In this document: piece after piece, positions 11,826-24,290 of the stretch
Numbering within the stretch: position 1 is the first letter of the stretch
How the letters are laid out: each line of letters opens with the position of its first letter
Assembly: GCF_014356525.2 (NCBI RefSeq)
Contig: NC_052507.1
Location: 3,199,992 to 3,263,991, forward strand
Direction: 5' to 3'
Source: Nilaparvata lugens
Lineage: Eukaryota > Arthropoda > Insecta > Hemiptera > Delphacidae
DNA length: 64,000 bases
The notes under the pieces: model-generated
Seen by the model: the letters and a program-made list of their open reading frames with translations, nothing else
What the model was told of the DNA's origin: nothing
The model's database searches: none
Translations under genes and position numbers: made by a program

Positions 11826-12514
11826 AAGATGATCAACTTTCCTCTGCCTTCAAAGGAAAATCTTATCATTCTCCTCTCAGAAGAAAGTGATTTTTATTGT
11901 CAGGGGAGAGATATCAATCTGAGATGTCACGGAATTTCAATCTGCTAGAGAATTAAACGAATTTCGATCTTCGCGAAGGGATTCAGTTTCTATCTCAATT
12001 TAACCTCCTCTGGAATCCATTAGCTTATGGCTCTGAATCATTATTTCTCCCCTCCCCTCACTCTCACTCTCTCTCAGAAAGCGGAAAAAATTTCACTTTT
12101 TTCTGAGCGTCCATTAACTTTTTTCCTGGTAGTATTGTAATTAGGAATCGAGCTTTTATATCACAGTGCGTTATAAATGACATTTCATGCTGCATAAATT
12201 TTATCTTTGAGAGATTGGATAAATTCATGAGCTGAACTTCATGAGCCATATTGAGAGATTAGATGATTTCCAATGTACCTAGAATACATGTATTTAGGAA
12301 CATTGATGATTTCCATTGTATCATCATCATCAGCCTCATATTCATCATGCGAATGAATAATGCACAGATAATAAATAAACATCAAATAGATATACAAATT
12401 TACATTTAATAAATGAATTTGGTAGAGAAGATGTTTCAATGGAAGTTGATAGACGCTTATCAGAATAATAATTACTAATTTCAAATAGGTAATCAATACT
12501 CTGGGAAACCTAAA
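11826..12514. other. Non-coding, AT-rich
   Basis: No supported gene or repeat family. Confidence 0.4.
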
Positions 12515-13238
12515 TCCTATTATATTAAGCGAGCAATTTCTGTACATCTTTTTATATTTTTATATTTTCATATCTGGTTATCTGGTTATTTATGTTCAAT
12601 GGATCTCGAAAACGGCTCTAACGATTTTTACGAAATTTGGAACATAGTAGGTTTATGATATAAAAATTCGATTGCACTAGGTCTCATCCCCAGGAAAACT
12701 CGCTGGAGGACATGAAAAGGATAACAATCATTCATCCTTGAAAAAACAGATGATAATTTCGTCGTCTGTCGAAACAGAAGATGCGTGTGTGGGAGAGAGA
12801 CAGAATTATTTCCAGCTGTGTAATCAATCAGCGAGAAATATTATCTAGAAATTCTAATCGACTTTATCAAAATAATCTGATTTGTTGATATGACATGATA
12901 ATCATTCTAAACTGGAGTATATCATAATTTTTGAAGTTAAACATCATTTGACAATCTCAAGTGATTAGTGAGTGTTATTTTGTTATTCAATTTAGTTTGT
13001 AAATAATCTAAATTAGAACTCTTCTGTTTTCAAATGTTTGGACTGAAAATTGAACCTGAATTCAAGTGTATGGAACATGACCTACTTCCTGGAATATTTA
13101 TAGTGTATAAATCAAAATTCGGGGAAGGAACAGTATTGGGCTGTGCCTGTTAGTCCTTCCCCAATCATTTTAAGGAATTGTGTTCTGTTTATCAATAGTT
13201 TATAAATAAATAACGAGCGAAGCTCGGTGCCCCGATAT
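12515..13238 (+). mobile_element. Hel-B Helitron-like element, copy 2
   Basis: It begins TCCTATTATATTAAGCGAGC and ends with the GAGCGAAGCTC hairpin followed by GGTGCCCCGATAT. It lies between A (12514) and T (13239) with no target duplication, as in copy 1. Length is 724 bp versus 785; most of the difference is the TA-run region. Non-coding. Confidence 0.7.
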
Positions 13239-13593
13239 TAATTGAGATACCAGTAGACCCCACTTCAATCTCATAATGCTTGACATAATTTGTTCGATAT
13301 TATCACTGGAAAGAAAAGTCGATTCATGAGGGGATGAAAAGTTTTTGATACTTAGTTGACAAGACCTTCAGAGATGACACGAGTTTCCACCTCATTTACT
13401 TACTGACATTCATTTATTAATTCCATCTTTTCCTCCACGTGTAATAACTTCATGTCTGACATCGAAAAAGGATTCAATTATTAATTTTATTCCAGGATAA
13501 ATGAATTCCAGGTAGCATAGACTGAAATTCGCTTCATTTGAGTCCTAAGTTCGATTTTCATACAACAGTGACAGTGTACAGTTATAAGTGTAT

Positions 13594-13824
13594 GGCCCAG
13601 TTGCACAAAAGCCGGTTAAATTTTAACCGTGATTAATTTACGAGTAATGTAAGAAGCTGACTACGCTAAAATAGAATAAAAAATTCTACTCTTTAAAATA
13701 AATGTTTCTTTAATAAAACTTAAATCATCAAGGAAGGCCTTTTATAAGATGGCTTCTGACTTCGGTGATTGGCTCTCGTGGAATTATTCACAGTTAGAGT
13801 TTAACCGGCTTTTGTGCAACCGGC
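13594..13824. mobile_element. FB-1 foldback element, copy 1
   Basis: Ends read GGCCCAGTTGCACAAAAGCC and the inverse 'ggcttttgtgcaaccgg', with inner words 'ggttaaattttaaccgtg' and 'ggctctcgtggaatta'. It is an enlarged or diverged relative of the compact 152-bp copy at 20106-20257. Confidence 0.7.
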
Positions 13825-13845
13825 ACTCAGTGATAATGTATTCTA

Positions 13846-14068
13846 ATAATAAAGGAAAGAACTGGCTTATACAAGTACGGGATAGGAATATTATGATTGA
13901 CGCATCATCACGTCTGAACTACTGGACTGATTAACTTTATATTTTGCTTATAGATTCTTAATTAACCGAGGATGGTTATAGTCCTATTTTCAATTCTTCA
14001 TGGTTTCATTACGTCAAGTTTTCAGTTTGTCAAGTTTTAAGATAGACTCTTGCGGAGCACGGGTTAAC
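13846..14068 (-). repeat. Family H repeat
   Basis: Inverse copy containing 'acgtctgaactactggactg' and ending near 'gcggagcacgggttaac'. Confidence 0.6.
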
Positions 14069-14346
14069 TATTAAAAAAGACGAAGACGTCATATCTTCAA
14101 AAAAATACGAAGGAGTGATTATAGTTACAAACGGATGCTAGGAATGGAACTACTGTTTGAAAATAATACAAGGAGAATCCTTAGTTTTCTCTCCCGGTCA
14201 GTTCTCCCTTGTAAATAGTATATTCCGCACCTAGAGCAGAAAATGAGATTTTTCCAGCTCGAAATCTGTTTTCAAGTCCGAGGCCGTAGGCCGAGGACTA
14301 GAAAAGATTGAGAGCTGGAAAAACATTTTTGCCCGTGGTGCGAACG

Positions 14347-14823
14347 ATATTTTTCGCCACACTACAGGTATTGCTGACAAAATAAATAAAGAATACAAAA
14401 TAAAGAATACTCGTTAAGCTATCGTACCTATCTCTTGATTTTAGTGGTAGAAGATTTGCAGTCAGGATTTCAGATTCTTTTAAAATTTCACTTTGAATAC
14501 CACAGTCATCTTCAAGCATTTTTGAAAATTCGGAATGCACTAATCAACAATAAATAATTGAATAAAACTGGTTGCGAAGCGAATTAGTTTGATTCGAAAA
14601 CTGGAACTGAAATCATGGCGACTTCAGCTGATGATGAAAGTGGACACTTGCCCGATCTAGCGGATGACTTATAAAACTACTTCCATGAGCGGCTGGAAAG
14701 AGACAACTTTCTGGCCTAGACCGGAAAAGAAACCCTTTTCTGACGTCGTCTGCAAACAAGGTCTTTCAGATCTACGTAGGGACTGGAAAACAGCTGCTTT
14801 CTGTGCAGTGTGGCGAAAAATAA
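14347..14823. mobile_element. MITE with 16-bp inverted ends (TATTTTTCGCCACACT)
   Basis: TATTTTTCGCCACACT at the left and its exact reverse complement at the right bound about 477 bp. The flanking sequence at 14240-14345 (gtccgaggccgtaggccgag) is related in style to the block at 57425-57570. No transposase. The boundary assignment rests only on the inverted ends; I saw no clear target duplication. Confidence 0.45.
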
Positions 14824-15026
14824 TAAATGGATGAATAAGTATATAATATAATCAATGTAAATCTTCTTCTTCTTCATTCAAACAAGGATCAGGATTTAAC
14901 CTGTTCCGACTCATATCTAGCCAATTATTCAAATAAACATTGGAAAAATCATATTATTACAACCGCTTGCGTGGTCTGCCTACATCTCTTTTGCCTACTG
15001 GCTGATAATTTATCATAGACTTCAAA
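14824..15026. other. Non-coding
   Basis: No feature supported. Confidence 0.4.
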
Positions 15027-16080
15027 GGGCCGGTTTCCGAGCTCAGGATCTATAAGTTCTGGACTTACAGAGTCCAGGACTAGAATAAGCTATCTGGTTT
15101 AAATCAACTTTCTGAGTCACGGGTTTATGTTCTAAACTCCTGGGTCTATTGAGTTCTCGACTTATTTGAGTCCAGGACTTCATGAGGAAAATTCTCAATA
15201 TTTTGCTGTTGTATTGTTGGCATTAGGCCTATAGCAAAACAGCTGATTGCAGCGGGATAATTCAAATGCTCTCCAAACTGTTTTGTGACAACTATTTTGT
15301 GAAAATATGTTTTGATCTCTTTGTATTGTGTGGATCTATAAATTGAAAGCAAACCTAACCTTTTGAAATATGAATACAAAAATAAGCATTTCATTTCACG
15401 TTATGCTATTATTTATCATTGATTTTGGAATAAAAATTTTAGTATGTTTTGAAAAAAAACTGGAATAATAATTTATTATTGTTATATTGAATATGCCATT
15501 GATTAATAATATTCACATTGGGAGATGTGATGATGGCCATTCCAAGGCAATCCTTGTATTATTTTCCTTGAACATTTCTAGGTTATGTCATACCGTACAG
15601 TCGTAAAATAAGGTTAGTTTTCTAAGCATAATATTATAAAGAACTTTATACCAAAATAAACTTGCAAACTTTAAATTATGAATTTAGATGGACAAATTCA
15701 AATAATTTAGGTATTCCATGACATTTATTTGTCTACTCCAAAACAATAACTGAATTGTGTTTGCTCAGTTAAGTCTAGAACTTAAATTTAAACCCTACCC
15801 CAGTCGAGGGTTTAAAATCACGCTGTTTTAAGTTCTAGACTTAACGATTTTTGATAAATCCTTGACTCGGAAAGAGGCGAGAATCTAATTCAAGTCCTGG
15901 ACTTATAGGCCCTTTACTCAGAAAGCGAAATTATAAACTCCAGGGGCTAACGTGATCTCTAAACTCCAGGGTCTTTTTGAGTCCTCGACTACGTTAACGC
16001 TCTGACTCGGAAAGCCAATTCTCTGACTCCAGAGCTTAAAGCCTAGAACTTAGCTGAACCCCGAGCTCTGAAACCGGCCC
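15027..16080. mobile_element. FB-5 inverted-repeat element (GGGCCGGTTTCCGAGCTC ends), long copy
   Basis: It starts GGGCCGGTTTCCGAGCTCAG and ends with the inverse 'gagctctgaaaccggccc'. Subterminal repeats of 'agtccaggact', 'tctagactta' and 'ctccagg(g)tct' extend inward on both sides. A shorter family member is at 47213-47549. The AT-rich centre is non-coding. Confidence 0.7.
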
Positions 16081-16284
16081 TAAATGGAATTCTTTTAGCT
16101 AAAATTCTTTGAACATGCTCCCTCCATTGATGCCGATTAATGTAAATTGAAAACTTAACTCAATTTCGAACGGATATCACTAGTGTTTTTCACTCACTCC
16201 CCACAACGTTTCGCCCACATTTCCCCGTGTGATCCCCAACGCACGAAATGTAGAGAAACATGAGACTGTGTGCGACAGTTGAAA

Positions 16285-17468
<1,184 letters not shown>

Positions 17469-17546
17469 ACACATAAGCAGATAGCAAGATGATCACAGGT
17501 CGAGCAAGAGCAGAACACGAACAGAGCGCAAACTTAGCAAGTTCCA

Positions 17547-17752
17547 ATAGTGATATCCACGTTATAATGACAGTGGATTAAGATGGCCGATTCTCTGCCT
17601 TGATTAATTATCTTTCTAGATTGTCAAAAACAGATTTGGCATCGTCGCGGAGAAAGAAAAGGATAGTACTACCTGCTTTGTCGAATGATAGACAAGGATA
17701 GCAACACCAAAGTTGATCAAATACTGTCATTATAACGTGGACCTCACTATAG
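17547..17752. mobile_element. MITE-1 copy 3 (short, ~206 bp)
   Basis: Left end 'tagtgatatccacgttataa', right end 'cattataacgtggacctcac' then tatag. Compact form of the family. Confidence 0.75.
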
Positions 17753-17827
17753 GCGAACTAACCAATACCTGCACATGCGCGGTTAACGTTTTTGTTGGAT
17801 CAGTAACGATCTTTGTGTCAGCATTTA

Positions 17828-18175
17828 AAATCATCAAAATTAAATAATATAAAATTATAAAACATTTTCAATAATAGGTACCATCATATAAGAATTTAGA
17901 AGAAAGAAGCTGAACTCTGAACCAAGCCCTTCACCTTTCAAAACATTGACAGACATAGGCCTAGTTGCACAAAAGCTGATTGAATTCCAACCGTGATCAA
18001 ATCCACGAGAACCAATCAGAAAAGGCGTTATTGAAAAGACGGATTCTCTGATTGGTTCTTGAGGAATTAATCTCGGTTAAAGTTCAACCGGCTCTTGTGC
18101 GACTGACTCAGAACCTTTTCTGCAATAGAACATCAACATAAATGCAATAAACATTATATATTTATCATAAATCTG
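17828..18175. repeat. Local direct duplication, unit 1 (interrupted by FB-1)
   Basis: 'ataaaattataaaacatttt', 'ataataggtacca' and 'agaatttagaagaaagaagc' recur in order at 18975-19165. Unit 1 is split by the FB-1 element at 17958-18105; unit 2 lacks it. Confidence 0.65.
17958..18105. mobile_element. FB-1 foldback element, copy 2
   Basis: Ends 'ggcctagttgcacaaaagct' and 'aaccggctcttgtgcgac'; both arms carry 'accaatcag' or its inverse. It interrupts the duplicated segment, so it inserted after that duplication. Confidence 0.7.
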
Positions 18176-18600
18176 TATATATAAAAGCGAAATGGTACTC
18201 ACTCACTGACTGACTGACTCACTCACTCACTCACTCGCATAACTAAAAATCTACCGGACCAAAAACGTTCAAATTTGGTAGGTATGTTCAGTTGGCCCTT
18301 TAGAGGCGCACTAAGAAATCTTTTGGCAATATTTCAACTCTAAGGGTTGTTTTTAAGGGTTTAAAGTTCGTCTTTTAGCATGTATATTCTTCTTCTCCCA
18401 ATTTCTCAATTATAATTGAAATTTTCATATCATATATTACTATGGAACTATAATCTAGATAGAGTACCTCTTCGAAACAGTTGTTAACTGGCAACTAAAT
18501 TAATAGTTTTGTCAGGTTGGCATTAAGTTGAGTTGACTTTGTTAGGTTGGCACCAAGTTGAAGATTTGAATGCATTTATCGCGGAAAAATTGATTGGTAG
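18170..18600 (-). repeat. Inverse partial copy of the 4069-4935 repeat
   Basis: Starts 'tatataaaagcgaaatggta', then a (CACT/GACT)n run, then 'taccggaccaaaaacgttca' and the rest of the shared body. It ends near 18600, where a LINE-like '(ATTTC)n' tail (18635-18673) begins. Confidence 0.65.
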
Positions 18601-18674
18601 AAAGGACTTTCTAGTCCTAACTCTGCCTAATAAGAGTATTTTCATTTCATTTTCATTTCATTTCATTTCATTCT

Positions 18675-18785
18675 TAACTGACCGAGGATGATTATAGTCC
18701 TATTCTCAATTCTTCAAGATTTCATTACGTCAAGTTTTCAGTTTGTCAAGTTTCAAAATAGACCCTTGCGGAGCATGGGTTACCT
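18675..18785 (-). repeat. Family H fragment
   Basis: Contains 'accgaggatgattatagtcc' and 'cttgcggagcatgggttacc', the inverse of family H. Confidence 0.55.
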
Positions 18786-18787
18786 AC

Positions 18788-18965
18788 TACAGTGAGGTCC
18801 ACGTTATAATGGCATTGTTTGATTAGCGATGGTATTGCTATCCTTGTCTATCATTCAACAAAGCGAATAGCGCTATCTCTCTCTCGCTTTGCTCTGTTGC
18901 CGGATCGTCGTTTAACAATGGAAATTAAATAATTAATTAACAAAATATTCCTTCATAACATCAGT
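18788..18965. mobile_element. MITE-1 copy 4 (one-sided)
   Basis: Starts 'acagtgaggtccacgttata' and keeps 'tatccttgtctatcattcaa'. The distal half and the right inverted end are missing. Confidence 0.65.
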
Positions 18966-18974
18966 AATTGATTA

Positions 18975-19165
18975 TTAAATCGTCAAAATTGAATCATATA
19001 AAATTATAAAAACATTTTCAATAATAGGTACCAGTATATTAGAATTTAGAAGAAAGAAGCCGAACTCCCAACGAGGCATTTTACCTTTCAAAATATTCAC
19101 AGACATAACCTCTTTTGCAATATAACAGTAACATAAATGCAAGGAATATAATATTTATTATCAAT
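18975..19165. repeat. Local direct duplication, unit 2
   Basis: Counterpart of 17828-18175 without the FB-1 insertion; reads through 'cagacata' into 'cctcttttgcaatataaca'. Confidence 0.65.
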
Positions 19166-19538
19166 TATCAATTTATTATATAAGCATAATGTATTATCAC
19201 GCTAATCAGCTATCCTGATCGAAATATTCTATTTAGTTTTGTCAACCAATCAGCTGGATTGACGTTCCACATTTATGAGCTTAAATTTTAGTGATTGAAG
19301 TCAATAATAAGGCAAAGACAAGAGCGCGATCACCTTGCGAACATATTGCGAACCTCTTGCGTAACGCCTCGTGTAACGTTCATGATCGCAGTATGTTGGG
19401 AGCGTGTTCGAGGAGCGTATATCTGTACGTACCTTTAAAAAACATGTGCTTGACAGATAACGTAAGATACATAAGACTAAAAGCAGTACATGACACAGAA
19501 AACCTAACAAACATCAGAACTAAAACCAGGAAGCTCAC

Positions 19539-19933
19539 CTGAGTCAGCCAGCGACAAATCCTGCGATTTCACTGCGTGTAGCAGGCAGATAACAGCAACC
19601 GATAGAAGCAGCATGGTTGTCAGTTGACTCCAGTTGAAACTGGAGTCAGTTGCTGCTGAAGTCAGTTGATATTGGAGTCAGTTTCAGCTGTCAGCTCACT
19701 CACACTCGGCCGCTCAGCTCCGTCAAATCACCGCGCAAACACAGAACACTCAACCGGAAAATTGCCACTTCATACCGTCTAAAGCCGGGCGATCTCGCGA
19801 ACATCGGTTTTCCGTCAGTTTTTTCCGCGGAAAATTCTCTAGCCACCCGTTCCGAGTCTCACTGTGTGATCATTGCTGATCCTCTTCTGTCGATGAGATT
19901 GAGTTTTGATCAATCTGTCAATCAATCAATCGC
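19539..19933 (-). CDS. First coding exon of an unidentified secreted or membrane protein (partial)
   Basis: On the minus strand an ATG at 19614-19612 (context ACCATG, A at -3) opens 25 codons plus one base to 19539. The exon ends CAG followed by GTGAG, a consensus splice donor, so the next exon would join in phase 1. The peptide begins MLLLSVAVICLLHAVKSQD and continues LSLADS: a short n-region, a hydrophobic core of about 12 residues and a small residue (S17) before QD, a textbook signal peptide. Upstream, 19615-19933 would be 5' UTR; a pyrimidine tract and acceptor (TCTTTTGTTGCAG) end at 19934, suggesting an earlier non-coding exon. A four-codon upstream frame (ATG to TGA) lies at about 19870. 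I could not identify downstream exons or the family. The region is GC-richer than its surroundings and matches no repeat here, which supports a real gene. Evidence is limited to this exon. Confidence 0.5.
19625..19648 (-). promoter_or_regulatory. Perfect short hairpin in the presumed 5' UTR
   Basis: An 11-bp inverted repeat with a 2-base centre (TGACTCCAGTT and AACTGGAGTCA) lies 10 bases upstream of the proposed start codon. Nearby 'gagtcag' and 'cagttg' words repeat. In mRNA this would be a stable stem close to the start codon. A regulatory role is inference only. Confidence 0.3.
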
Positions 19934-20105
19934 CTGCAACAAAAGAGAAGTGGGTTAGAAGAGTGTTTTCTAGTGGTTGACTGATATTATATTATAGTGA
20001 ATCAATGGTTGAGATGTGATAATGGTTAGAAACACAGCCACCCCTGGATCAAAGGAGTTTGAAATGTAGAAGAACTACAAGACTTCATTAAATGAAAGAC
20101 ACTTA

Positions 20106-20257
20106 GTGCCGGTTGCACAACAGCCGGTTAAATTTTAACCGTGATTAATTCCACGAGAACCAATCAGAGAAGCCGTCTTTTCGGAAACGCCTTCTCTGAT
20201 TGGTTCTCGTGAAATTAATCACGGTTAAAATTTAACCGGCTGTTGTGCAACCGGGCC
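20106..20257. mobile_element. FB-1 foldback element, compact intact copy (152 bp)
   Basis: A near-perfect palindrome with arms of about 70 bp: 'gccggttgcacaacagccgg' on the left and its inverse on the right, meeting near 20180. It is flanked by TTA at 20103-20105 and 20258-20260, the 3-bp target duplication expected of PIF/Harbinger-type MITEs. Non-coding. This is the best-preserved member of the family here. Confidence 0.8.
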
Positions 20258-20735
20258 TTATGTTGTCAAATTCTATACAGTTTTATTTGGTAGGCTACAT
20301 TTTCAAGTTTTTACAAGACTTAACCTATTTTGGACTATCTCTAACGTTATCTAAATTTTGGAGAGGAATAGCACAAGGTTATCTTATTTCTCCTCTCCCT
20401 ATCATTCCGATAATCTACTGATTGTATAAATGAATGAAGGATGAAGTTTGTGATAGAACACATTCCGAGTTCATTTAAAATTGTAGTTTTTAATAACTTG
20501 TGTTGCTCTCAAATTTTCGTGACATGAAAGATGGTTTTGATTTTTTACACAAATGATTATAGAGTCTAGACTCTGTTAAAATTCCAAAATCAATCATGAA
20601 TATGAATAAGCAATATAATGACGGCCCGATATAATCATGACGCATTTTTAAGATGAAATGCAGTTTCATTTCCGTTGGGGTTTTTCAATTTCTTCACAAA
20701 CTGGAGAGTTTTGAAGAGATGTTTAAGTAGGAGTT
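20258..20735. other. Non-coding, with small repeat fragments
   Basis: An FB-3 arm fragment lies at 20262-20295. Bases 20325-20410 resemble LINE-type 3' sequence also seen at 34915-35000 and 61445-61510 ('atagcacaaggt' followed by 'ctctccc'). Confidence 0.4.
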
Positions 20736-20951
20736 TTGGAGAGTCTGGTTACGAAAGATTCCAGCATCGACTCTAATTTAACGTGGAACTATAGTCAACA
20801 TGAACACAAACATTTCGAGTTAGCGCTTATTTACAAAATGGTAATACAATCCGAAAATCAATTAATGGGACAGCTTTATCAGTGTATAAAATGTGAAAAT
20901 CTGATGCAGATGCATCCGGAGGATTTTCAAGTGAAAAGTAACATTAAGTGA
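20736..20951 (+). other. Short open frame, doubtful
   Basis: A 71-codon frame with balanced composition and one Cys-x-x-Cys pair (CIKC). There is no in-frame ATG at its start (it opens at TTG after a stop), no recognisable domain and no clear splice sites. Probably chance. Confidence 0.1.
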
Positions 20952-21140
20952 ATGAGGGAAGTTGGTTGAATTGATGCTTTCTCATAACAGTTGTTTGATT
21001 CGAAACATTCCAAATACATAAGATTTGCGTCAACTATTATCACACTTAGTCACGGAGAGAAATATTACCTGAGAAATATCAATTGGCCGCGGAAATCCCA
21101 TGCCACTACCTATACTAATGAAACATTGGGAATTTCGCTT

Positions 21141-21605
21141 ACTGAAATAATATTGGTATAACGAAATGGGTGGAAAGCCAATGACGTCATCAATGACGTC
21201 AAATGTACTGAGGAAATATTAGTCCACATCGATTAAAGTACTGGTTTGGTATTGAAGAAATTTCAGTCAGATGATAAATTTTTCTCAGAACTAATAAATC
21301 CCTTACTGAAATAATATTGGTATAACGAAATGGTGGAAAGCTAATGACGTCACAATGTACTGAGGAAATATTAGTCCACATCGATTAAAGTACTGGTTTG
21401 GTATTGAAGAAATTTCAGTCAGATGATAAATTTTTCTCAGAACTAATAAATCCCTTACTGAAATAATATTGGTATAACGAAATGGTGGAAAGCTAATGAC
21501 GTCACAATGTACTGAGGAAATATTAGTCTACATCGATTAAAGTTCTGGTTTGGTATTAAAGAAATTTCAGTCAAGTTATAATTTTTTTCTTAGAACTAGT
21601 TCGCG
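21141..21605. repeat. ~152-164-bp tandem repeat (about 3 units) with TGACGTCA sites
   Basis: 'actgaaataatattggtata' recurs at 21141, 21305 and 21457. Each unit carries 'aatgacgtca', containing the palindrome TGACGTCA, the consensus CRE/ATF-type bZIP site; unit 1 has it twice (21182-21199). Units 2 and 3 are nearly identical. No ORF of note. Confidence 0.75.
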
Positions 21606-21922
21606 GACTGAGTTAGACTCGGTCAACTAGTAATGATCCTGCATTATGAATTAAAGAAATGCTGGACCCAAACTGTTTTTTCTCTCGTACTTATTTCTTC
21701 TACCAAAACGGAGTAGATGTTGACTGATGTTGGCTGAGTTATTAACTGAACTTTTTCAGCCTCTTGTACCAATGTTTTTTCGCTTGCTTACCGATTTCTC
21801 TACGGTTCCTGCACTGATTTTTCTTTTGTACCTTATCAATTCTTTCTATAAATTTCACAATTATAATACAATATATTATCACGAACGTTGAGCTAAGCTT
21901 ATACGTTTTCGAATACAAAACA

Positions 21923-22402
21923 CTATAGTGAGATAATGGCAGTGGAGAAAGATAGGAGAAGAACGTTACCGATCCTCTATCTTTTCAATGCCTTCTATAG
22001 ACGGTAGCTGATACAGGTTTATTGATGTAATATTAACTGTTCATACTCATTTAAAATGATCAATTATATTTTTCAATAATTACATAAGTGAGAAAAAATA
22101 TTTTGTTAATTAATTATTGTTTTTGATTTGATTTTGATTAGATTTTCATCCTGAAAAGAATCTTTAAAGAGTAGGCTATAGGAAATCGTCAAGGACTATT
22201 TGTCAAAAATAAAAGCATAGGCCCACATATAAACATATATTATATACATCATATTCCACAATGATACTCAATTTTTAAAAGACGATCTGGCAACAGAGCA
22301 AAGCGGGAAAGAGATAGCGCTATCCGATTTGTTGAATGATAGACAAGGATAACAATACCATTGCTAATCAAAACTGCCATTATAACATGGACCTCACTAT
22401 GG
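21923..22402. mobile_element. MITE-1 copy 5
   Basis: Ends 'ctatagtgagataatggcag' (a few bases of the left inverted repeat are missing) and 'cattataacatggacctcac' then tatgg; internal MITE-1 words are present. Confidence 0.7.
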
Positions 22403-22727
22403 TGTTTCAACAAATTTCTCCACTTTTTTTCAAAATCAGTCACCATTTTATTTCAGGAACGTATTCAAGAGCTATTCCTAGTTTCACAAGTACACAACAA
22501 TTATTGTTATTGACATGAAATAGAACGAGAATAGAATAGACTGAAATGAAACGCGTTTTGTTGTAGGGCCATGTATGCTCTATACAATAACTGATGCATT
22601 GAACAATACAATGGATAGTGCACAGATATTGTTCGAAAAACTGGCAGGAAATAGTGTAGTTTCAACCAACATTGAACAGCTACAGAAAAGTTGGAGTCCA
22701 CAATTGAAGAAAGAAAAATAAGGATAA

Positions 22728-22789
22728 GGTGGAGGAGGATGAGGAGGATGAGGAGGAGGAGGAGGAGGAGGAGGAGGAGGAGGAGGATT
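22728..22789. repeat. (GGA)n microsatellite
   Basis: GGA/GAGGAT trinucleotide run; gives Glu- or Pro-rich frames that are not genes. Confidence 0.9.
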
Positions 22790-23692
22790 CATATCCCTTT
22801 ATTCATGTGTTTCTAATTTCTAATCCATTCCTTTTTGATATTGACTTTACCAGATTAAATGTATGTAGACGTCAGTTTGAATATCAATGTAACTTGTTTA
22901 TAAATAAAATCCCAACTAAATTCATTATTAATAGAATTACAAAATCCATATTAACTGTTTTTACAAAATCAATGAATTACAAAAATACATATTATACTAG
23001 ATTGGATTAAGATGAATGTCTATTTCAAATTATCTATCACCGTCATGTAGTGTTTCAATCATGTGTTATAAATCTCAAAAATTATTTTTTCCTCGTTTCT
23101 GTCTTTCCCAATTTTTCATTTGCTTGTAATTTAGTTACTTTGTCTTTGGTTATCGTTTGTGAAGATTGAGATGTGACCTAGTTTCCTTAATTTTAATTTT
23201 TTAGTGGTTTGAACAAGCTTTTTTTCTATTGAAATGTTTTCTATACGTAGCTGTTTGAACTCACTGCCGGCGCACAAGTTGTTCTTCGCCGGTAGTGCCA
23301 TTTTGTATTTGAGAATATATCATTTTATTAATTTGTTTATAATTTTTATGGCAAAAGAATGAATTTGAATTTGAAGTCGAATTTGAAAGTGATTATTAAC
23401 AAGCAGTTCGTAATGGAGAAATTATGTATCACATGATCACCTTCTCATTTAAAAAAATGAATTGGATTCGAATGAGGGTGGAGGATTTTGAAGCGATTGA
23501 GTAATATTTGGAGAGTAATTTTGAATTTCAAATAGGATTCTCAATGATTCCTACTGTCAGATTATTCTTGTAAGAGAAATATTTAGATGTTTCCATAATT
23601 TTCATCAACTCTGTATAATCAAAAGTTGCGGGTTTCAAAGATTACAATACAACAGTTCTTCTGCAACCCAGGGGTTCACTAGTTGACCGAGC
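22790..23692. other. Non-coding, AT-rich
   Basis: No gene seen. 'gaatttgaatttgaagtcga' near 23361-23380 looks like a LINE microsatellite tail. Another small tail-like fragment lies upstream. Confidence 0.4.
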
Positions 23693-24093
23693 GAAGTGAG
23701 GTCTAAGATTCAAGTCGACGGTTTGGCATTTCTCTTAATGTCTAAATGTTCAAATGTTTATATGTTGCGCATTTACGGCGAAACGCGGTAATAGATTTTC
23801 ATGAAATTTGACAGGTATGTTCCTTTTTAAATTGCGCGTCGACGTATATACAAAGTTTCTTGAAAATTTTGCATTCCAAGGATAATATAAAATGAAAAAG
23901 GATCCTCCTTCATACGCCAATATTAAAGTAGAAATCATACTATAGGATTATTCATCATAAATCAGCTGTCAAGTGATTACACAGATGTGTGGAGAAGCCA
24001 GTCTATTGCTGTATTTCCATAAGGTCTATAGTTTCAATCAGGTACTTGTGGATGAGAATACTGCGTGAGGTCTACTGTTCACAGAACTACTAG
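23693..24093 (+). mobile_element. Hel-A Helitron-like element, copy 1 (401 bp)
   Basis: It begins TTGACCGAGCGAAGTGAGGT and ends 'cacagaactaCTAG' followed by T. Shared inner blocks: 'tttacggcgaaacgcggtaa' and 'catacgccaatatta'. A short GTTC-ACA-GAAC stem-loop precedes the CTAG end. Across the family the target is A^T without duplication (clearest at 59096-59514), which with the CTAG terminus fits a non-autonomous Helitron. The 5' end is TT rather than TC. Confidence 0.75.
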
Positions 24094-24194
24094 TTATCTA
24101 TTCATTGAATAGAAAAATTACAATATCGGAATGGTAAGACAGGCGCCAGCCTAAAAATTTTTTCTGTTCCTAAATTTTGTCCAAATTCTGTTCC

Positions 24195-24290
24195 TAAAAC
24201 TAGAGAAACTACACTAAGACTACACTAAACTACACTAAGACTACACTAAAACTTCACTAAAAGTACACTAAGACTACTCTACTTGAATGT
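24195..24290. repeat. Short tandem repeat of 'actacactaag' words
   Basis: About six irregular units of 10-15 bp (actacactaagactacacta). Confidence 0.7.

Noticed and set aside
22729..23010. Glu-rich frame starting in the GGA repeat
   Set aside because: Microsatellite translation followed by AT-rich noise.
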